Of a stretch of 64,000 bases of DNA, positions 58,841-64,000 are shown in pieces. Position 1 is the first letter of the stretch. Every line of letters starts with the position of its first letter. The stretch lies in the NCBI GenBank assembly GCA_050259035.1, contig JBLMZW010000022.1, forward strand, positions 29,519 through 93,518, read 5' to 3'. The position numbers and the translations under genes were made by a program. The stretch comes from JBLMZW01 sp050259035 (GTDB taxonomy: Bacteria; Bacillota; Syntrophomonadia; Syntrophomonadales; DTU052). The notes under the pieces were generated by a model, which saw nothing but the letters and a program-made list of their open reading frames with translations, had not been told where the DNA came from and searched no databases.

Positions 58841-61800
58841 TTAATTGTTAACAACGGTTGCTTTAACGGGAGATGTTTTTTGAGTTGTTGAATTATCTCC
58901 CAACCCTAATTGACCGTAATTGTTATATCCCCAGGTCCATAGAATACTGCCTTTAATCGCCAGGCTATGGTTAATGCCGCATGCTATACTGTCAACGTTG
59001 GTTATACCGCTTACCTGAACTGGTTGGGTACTCAATGTGGTGGTCTGATTACCCAGTTGTCCGTAGGTATTCTCTCCCCAGGCCCATACAGTGCCATCAC
59101 TCTTTAGAGCCATTGAATAATTACCTCCGGCGGCTATTGCAATAACATTGCTTAGGTTACCTATTTTTACCGGTCTTGTTTTATCGGTTTTAGTGCCAAT
59201 TCCAAGCTGACCCTTACTGTTGTCGCCCCAGGTTAAAACTTCTCCATCTTTCAGAGCTACTACGTGATTACTGCCGCAGCAAACTGCCTGTACCCCTGAT
59301 ATGTAATCAGTGTCATAGCCTTTTACTTGAACCGGTGATAACTTGGCAGTAGTAGTTGCTCCAATTCCCAGTTGCCCGCTGGAGTTGTATCCCCAGGCCC
59401 ATAAGGCCCCCCCGTTTTTCATGGCTATCGTAAAGGTATCTCCTGCGTCTACAGCTACAAAATTACTATTTGCAGTTAAGTTGATCGCGGTTGGAGTGAC
59501 CTTGTTTACCGTTGTTCCATCCCCTAATTGCCCCTTGTTGTTGTATCCACAGGTCAAAACTGATCCGTTACTGTTAATTAGTACTGTGTGATTGGTTCCA
59601 CAATGAATAGACGTTATGTTGGTGCCAATTGAGGATGCGGTTAATTGATTTGTAGTATTGCCTATCCCTAACTGTCCATAGGTGTTGCCACCCCAGGTAT
59701 ACGCCGTGTTGTTGTTACTAAGAGCTACTGTATGGGTATTACCGCAATCTATTGCTTTTATATCAATTAGATCTTCATTTGCGTTTAATTTAGCTTTAAC
59801 AGATACCATACTATTTGAAGTGCCGTTATTCCCTAATTGTCCACTGCTGTTTAATCCCCAACTATATACCTTGTTGTCAGTTTGCAGACATACAGTGTGG
59901 GAAAGCCCCCCGGCAGCTGCCAGTATTCCTTTTTTTACGGTTATATTACAGGTATCAGAAAAGCTTGGCTCCTGGGTCGTTGCAGTTATTAGGGCTGTAC
60001 CTTCCGCCACTGGTGTTACAGCACCATTGCTATTTACCGTGGCTATTGATGTGTTATTGGAACTCCAAAATACTTTCCTGTTGGTGGCGTCTGGGGGCTG
60101 CACCGTAGCGGTGAGTGTATATGGGGAATCTCCCACTATCAAGGTGTAGCTTTCTGGGGTCAGCGTTATACCTGTTACGGGTTTTAAGTTTGCAGTAACG
60201 GTTACCTGACAATGTTCGTGGAATCCACCTTCGTCAGCGGTTACAGTAATAGTCGTTGTTCCTATTCCTACCGGAGTCACGATCCCGCCTTTGACCGTAG
60301 CGAATGCTGTGTTATCGGAAGACCAGGTTACTTTTTTATTGGTTGCATTTGACGGAAGTACCGTTGCAACCAGAGTTTTTTGTTCGCCCTCTAAATCCAG
60401 GGCTAGAGTTGGTTTATCCAAAGTTACTCCCGTTACCGGCTGGTTTAATATCGTTGTTGGGGTAGGAGTTTTTATAGTAGTACCGCTGCTGAGTCCCAAC
60501 TGACCACTGCTGTTATCCCCCCATACATACAAGGATTCATCTTTCATAATGGCCAGACTGTGCCTGTATCCACAGGCTATCGACTTGACGTTATACCTTA
60601 ATGCGGTTATCTCTACTGGTTTAGTTTTTTTGCTTGTTGTGCCATCTCCTAATTGACCTTTGGTGTTTGTTCCCCATGCCCATACTGTTCCGTCTTTTTT
60701 AAGAATTATAGTGTGGCTCCCACCGGTGGCTATGGTTTTAACTCCTGTTAGCCCTTCCATTTGTGTAGGTAGAGTATTATCATTACCCCAGATCCACACT
60801 GTTTCGTTTGGTCCTAATGCTACTACATGAGAACCTCCGCATCGAAATGCTTCGACATTGCTTAGATTTGATACCTTAACCGCATACCGACTCAGTGTAG
60901 TGCTTCCGTTTCCTAACTGTCCTGAAGTACTATCACCCCAGGCCCAGAGCGTACCATCATTTTTCAGTGCAACTGTGAAATTACCCCCGGCATCAATTGC
61001 TTTTACATCAGTAAGGGGCTGAATTTGAGTAGTACCGTTTACTTCAAACCGTTCTTGTACTTGGACCAAGTTCTTGCTATTTAATACGGTCGAACCGTCC
61101 CCCAGTTGACCTTTGTCGTTTAGTCCACATGTAGATACCGTGCCATCGTTTTTCAGCAATACCGTATGACTGCTACCACAACGAACAGATTTAACACCCG
61201 AGGCAATCGGATAGGGATAAGTTGGATGAGGTGAACTGCCTAATTGTCCGCTATCATTTGCTCCCCAGGCATAGACGTTTCCATTTTGGTCCAAAGCCGC
61301 TGAATGTAAATCACCAGCATCAATCTCGGTTATATTAGCCAAACCCTGGGATTGAACCGCTGTTCCATCTGTTACCAGGGTTCCGCCTAGCTGCTTTTTA
61401 GAATTGTCTCCCCAACACCAAACCGTACCATCTTGTTTCAAGCACATGGTGTGATCTTCTCCCCCAGAAACCATCTGAAGGGCTGTAGCACCCGCTACGG
61501 TTACATTACATGTAGCAGTAAAGCCTCCATCTAAGGTCGTTACACTGATAACAGCTGTCCCGGCACCTTCAGATGTTACTATACCGTTATCATCTACGGT
61601 AGCTACCGACGAGTTACTGGATTTCCAGGTTACACTTTTGTTTGCTGCTTCCTCCGGCGTTACGGTAGCAATCAGGGTCGCTGTCTCACCCCCGACACTT
61701 AAATTAAGTCTACTTTTATCGAGGGTTACACCTGTTACTTCGCCAGATACCGTGACTGTGCATGTTTCGAAACCTCCAGTGACACTAGCCTTAATAACAG

Positions 61801-62170
61801 CCGCGCCGACCGCCATTGCCGTTACTTTACCGGTGCTGTCCACTGTGGCCACCCAACTTTGATTTGAAGTCCAGGTAACGGGTTGACTGGAAGTTGCAGT
61901 AAGCTGTTCTATTTGACCGATGTTCATTGAAATTCGTGTTTTATTCAGGGAGATTGTCGGATTTGTCGACGTGGTAACTGTCAAGAGATTTCCGTTTGCA
62001 TCAAACGTATATGTATCTACTCGTCCGTTATCATAGGTAACGGATTGCAATCGATTATTATTGTCATATACATATCTCGTCGCCGCTGGTAAATATGAAG
62101 CTGTAATCAGTTGGAATACAAGTCCAAGTATAAGTACCTTCCAATAAAATCCCCTGCGTTTATATCGCAT
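58841..62170 (-). CDS. Secreted RCC1-repeat / Ig-like protein with an N-terminal YD repeat
   Basis: 1,109 residues. A signal peptide (VLILGLVFQLITASYLPAA) is followed by a short YD-like stretch (TRYVYDNNNRLQSVTYDNG). Then come two BIG2-type Ig domains (TLDKSRLNLSVGG...), about seven RCC1 blades (repeats of DGTVWAWG, GQLGDG, VALKNDG), two more Ig domains, and seven more blades. Two full beta-propellers are therefore likely. GAGGGGG precedes the ATG. Its stop lies 21 bases before the RHS start, so it is probably the first gene of the same operon. Ligand unknown; a surface adhesin or partner is a guess. Confidence 0.85.
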   Translation of the reverse strand: MRYKRRGFYWKVLILGLVFQLITASYLPAATRYVYDNNNRLQSVTYDNGRVDTYTFDANGNLLTVTTSTNPTISLNKTRISMNIGQIEQLTATSSQPVTWTSNQSWVATVDSTGKVTAMAVGAAVIKASVTGGFETCTVTVSGEVTGVTLDKSRLNLSVGGETATLIATVTPEEAANKSVTWKSSNSSVATVDDNGIVTSEGAGTAVISVTTLDGGFTATCNVTVAGATALQMVSGGEDHTMCLKQDGTVWCWGDNSKKQLGGTLVTDGTAVQSQGLANITEIDAGDLHSAALDQNGNVYAWGANDSGQLGSSPHPTYPYPIASGVKSVRCGSSHTVLLKNDGTVSTCGLNDKGQLGDGSTVLNSKNLVQVQERFEVNGTTQIQPLTDVKAIDAGGNFTVALKNDGTLWAWGDSTSGQLGNGSTTLSRYAVKVSNLSNVEAFRCGGSHVVALGPNETVWIWGNDNTLPTQMEGLTGVKTIATGGSHTIILKKDGTVWAWGTNTKGQLGDGTTSKKTKPVEITALRYNVKSIACGYRHSLAIMKDESLYVWGDNSSGQLGLSSGTTIKTPTPTTILNQPVTGVTLDKPTLALDLEGEQKTLVATVLPSNATNKKVTWSSDNTAFATVKGGIVTPVGIGTTTITVTADEGGFHEHCQVTVTANLKPVTGITLTPESYTLIVGDSPYTLTATVQPPDATNRKVFWSSNNTSIATVNSNGAVTPVAEGTALITATTQEPSFSDTCNITVKKGILAAAGGLSHTVCLQTDNKVYSWGLNSSGQLGNNGTSNSMVSVKAKLNANEDLIDIKAIDCGNTHTVALSNNNTAYTWGGNTYGQLGIGNTTNQLTASSIGTNITSIHCGTNHTVLINSNGSVLTCGYNNKGQLGDGTTVNKVTPTAINLTANSNFVAVDAGDTFTIAMKNGGALWAWGYNSSGQLGIGATTTAKLSPVQVKGYDTDYISGVQAVCCGSNHVVALKDGEVLTWGDNSKGQLGIGTKTDKTRPVKIGNLSNVIAIAAGGNYSMALKSDGTVWAWGENTYGQLGNQTTTLSTQPVQVSGITNVDSIACGINHSLAIKGSILWTWGYNNYGQLGLGDNSTTQKTSPVKATVVNN

Positions 62171-62868
62171 TATTCTACCCCCTCTACTTCCTCTCAGATT
62201 GCTAACAGTAATAACTTAATGTTTGGCTCTTATAAATACATTCCGGATATCAGGCTCACATAGAATTCAAATACTGTTAACTCCAATTCCCGTTCTCCTA
62301 ACAAAAACCATGGAGGTAGCCAGGGCCGACATCCCCGAAGTTGGGAATTATCTTCTTTTCCTAAAATGTCAGACTTAATAGGGATAGTATATATCCGAGT
62401 GATTGTAGTTCAGTAATATCCGGTAGACTTTTAAGGATACTAGGAGATATAAATGATCATTGTTACCACCTCTTACCAATTATTCTGCAAAAGGAAACAT
62501 TATCCATAATTTTAGTCATTTATATGCTGTTTCCTGCCCGTTATCTAAAACGGCTCATTATTTGACTCAACAAGCTCAAATTTCGTCTTAAACGGTCTAA
62601 AATGTACTATGATTTATAAAAGGTTTGAACTAGATCACTATATAACCCCATAAGACTAGCTCAAAATGATATGTCTTTATGGAAGTATAGTCATAAAGGA
62701 AAAACCTATATTGGTGTTGAACTTGGGGGTATGTCATATGCTTAGGGATAAGTAATGTGTCTTTTGAAAGAAGATATGAAAAATCGTGGTGATGTTTTAG
62801 GTCAGAGAAACTGGATTTGTAATTAACCTAATTAAAATGTGCTTCATGTCTAATTCCCCGGAATGATA
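62171..62868. other. Gene-free region between RCC1 protein and IS3 element
   Basis: About 700 bases with no plausible gene. One stem is seen: AATTCCC (62285-62291) with GGGAATT (62343-62349), enclosing a CTCC/GGAG pair. The region between 62400 and 62860 is A/T-rich without clear promoters. It probably holds the leader of the RCC1-RHS operon. Confidence 0.4.
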
Positions 62869-62933
62869 TGTGACCTTACCCAGGTTTGATAGACACTGAG
62901 AATACCCCTACAATAAAAATAGGAGGTATTCAA

Positions 62934-63224
62934 ATGGCACAAGTAAAGTATGACCGTGAATTTAAAGAACTCGTGGTTAAACGGATCTTAAACGGAGAAA
63001 CCACAACCGCTGCGATGGCCAGAGAACTTGAACTCCACTATACAACAGTTCGAGACTGGGTCGGGCAGTACAGGGACAATGGCCAGAACGCATTCCCCGG
63101 AAGAGGCCGCCTTAAACCTGACGACGATGAACTCAGGAAACTCCGCAAAGAAGTGGCTGACCTTAAGGAGGAAAATGCCATATTAAAAAAAGCGGCAGCC
63201 TACTTCGCGAAGAATCAGAAATAA
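62934..63224 (+). CDS. IS3-family transposase OrfA
   Basis: 96 residues, a DNA-binding HTH protein of the IS3 family. After MAQVKYDREFKELVVKRI comes the helix-turn-helix MARELELHYTTVRDWVGQY. A C-terminal leucine-zipper-like helix (DELRKLRKEVADLKEEN AILKKA region) joins OrfA to the OrfAB product. ATG 62934 has AGGAGG upstream; a longer frame adds 16 residues before it. The 7-base A run at 63185-63191 lies near its end. Confidence 0.93.
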   Translation: MAQVKYDREFKELVVKRILNGETTTAAMARELELHYTTVRDWVGQYRDNGQNAFPGRGRLKPDDDELRKLRKEVADLKEENAILKKAAAYFAKNQK

Positions 63225-64000
63225 AAAAGTTCGAATTCATCTACGAACATCGCTCCAAATTTCGGGTTGCGAAGATGTGCGAGGCCTTACAAGTATCCAG
63301 GAGCGGCTATTATGCATTTATCAAAAGGCCCTTAAGTAAGCGTGCTTTAAGAAGGCAAGCATTATTGACCACGATAAAAAGAATTTTCGAGAGTAATCAC
63401 AAAATATACGGAGCTCCGCGAATAACCCAGGCGCTGCCCCAGGATCAGAAAGCTAGTCTAGGCACGGTTGCCAAATTGATGCGAGAAAATGGTATCCGTT
63501 CAAAGACGGTAAAAAAATACAAGGTAACTACGGATTCGAAACATTCATTGCCGGTGGCGGAAAATATCCTTAATCGAGATTTTACAGCCAAAAAACGCAA
63601 TGAGAAATGGGTTTCTGATATTACATATGTTTGGACCAAGGAAGGTTGGTTATATGTAGCCGCCTTGCTTGATCTCTATGACAATTCGATCGTTGGTTGG
63701 TCTACGGATAGCAGAATGAAGACTGAAATTGTCTCTTCCGCCTTAAAAAAGGCAATCCGCCGGACTGGAGCCGAGCCAGGACTTGTTGTCCACTCAGATC
63801 GTGGTGTCCAATATGCCAGCAAAGAATATCAGAAACTACTCATGAAACACAGATTTATTTGCAGCATGAGCCGTAAAGGAAATTGCTATGACAACGCTCC
63901 TATGGAATCCTTCTGGGGTAAGCTCAAGACCGAATGGCTCTATGGAAAACGCTTTAAAACAAGAGAACAGGCTAGACAAGCCGTATTTGAATATATTGAA
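63185..64000 (+). CDS. IS3-family transposase OrfB, DDE integrase (cut by window end)
   Basis: The -1 frame is open from the A7 slippage site to the window end, about 270 codons. It holds an N-terminal HTH_21-like part (YEHRSKFRVAKMCEALQVSRSGYY) and the rve integrase core. The catalytic triad is Asp in WVSDITYVW, Asp in VHSDRGVQY and Glu in APMESFWGKLK, so the enzyme looks intact. OrfAB is presumably produced by slippage; independent initiation is also possible. No stop before the window end. Confidence 0.9.

Larger units (their letters stand above)
62869..64000 (+). mobile_element. IS3-family (IS150-group-like) insertion sequence, left part
   Basis: The left end is placed at TGTGACCTTACCCAGGTTTGATAGACA (28 bases from 62869, here cited only as TGTGACC...ATAGACA), which has the TG start common in IS3 ends. 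OrfA and OrfB follow with a -1 frameshift site. The right inverted repeat is outside the window, so the length and target duplication cannot be given. Confidence 0.85.

Noticed and set aside
62171..62500. c-di-GMP (GEMM) riboswitch before the RCC1 gene
   Set aside because: A GGTAGCCAGG-like string is present, but the required GACGCAAAGCC block and the paired stems are missing on both strands.
1..64000. CRISPR arrays, rRNA and tRNA genes
   Set aside because: No regularly spaced direct repeats, and no GGTTCGA-type tRNA arm with a plausible cloverleaf, was seen.

Overview
The window reads as a chromosome segment of a low-to-moderate GC anaerobic Firmicute of class Clostridia. The Syntrophomonas / Desulfotomaculum-like lineages are the best guess. 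The support is indirect: GatCAB instead of an obvious GlnRS, PurS/PurQ/small PurL, short HisG with HisZ, a YtrA-type GntR regulator, strong AGGAGG ribosome binding sites, many TTG/GTG starts, a NifV-like enzyme beside isocitrate dehydrogenase, and two Firmicutes-style riboswitches. No rRNA, tRNA, CRISPR array or phage was seen.

Layout. 1-3.7 kb: the end of thiL, then a TPP riboswitch with terminator controlling a thiamine-binding protein and a ThiXYZ-type ABC transporter. 3.7-6.9 kb (minus strand): a GntR/ABC exporter operon with a palindromic operator, a small HAD protein, a structured RNA candidate and a CBS-pair protein. 7-14.2 kb (minus): a glycogen / nucleotide-sugar cluster (two free-standing starch-binding modules, a GT4 glycosyltransferase, a nucleotidyltransferase fused to a degenerate phosphomannomutase, GalT, GlgA). 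14.5-20.4 kb (minus): isocitrate dehydrogenase, a homocitrate/Re-citrate synthase-like enzyme, gatCAB. 20.7-23.8 kb (plus): three envelope proteins. 23.8-32.3 kb (minus): ligA, pcrA, a frameshifted tautomerase gene, and a CheY receiver carrying a tail of about 1,100 residues that looks disordered.

32.5-52.1 kb (minus) is one nearly gapless run of 21 genes: purE-B-C-S-Q-L-F-M-N-H-D, a membrane protein, an HD-domain protein, then hisZ-G-D-B-H-A-F-IE. It is headed by a good promoter and a ykkC-class (PRPP-type) riboswitch that overlaps a terminator. PRPP is the substrate of both PurF and HisG, so one PRPP sensor may drive both pathways. This is the most striking regulatory feature of the window.

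52.1-64 kb is more accessory: two small genes, then a minus-strand surface/toxin module and the left part of an IS3-family element whose right end lies outside the window. The module is an RCC1/Ig-like protein, an RHS/YD-repeat protein with a CdiA_C-like nuclease toxin tip, and a small putative immunity gene that appears to start at an ATT codon. Coordinates use the start codons best supported by ribosome binding sites, which often shortens the longest open frame.
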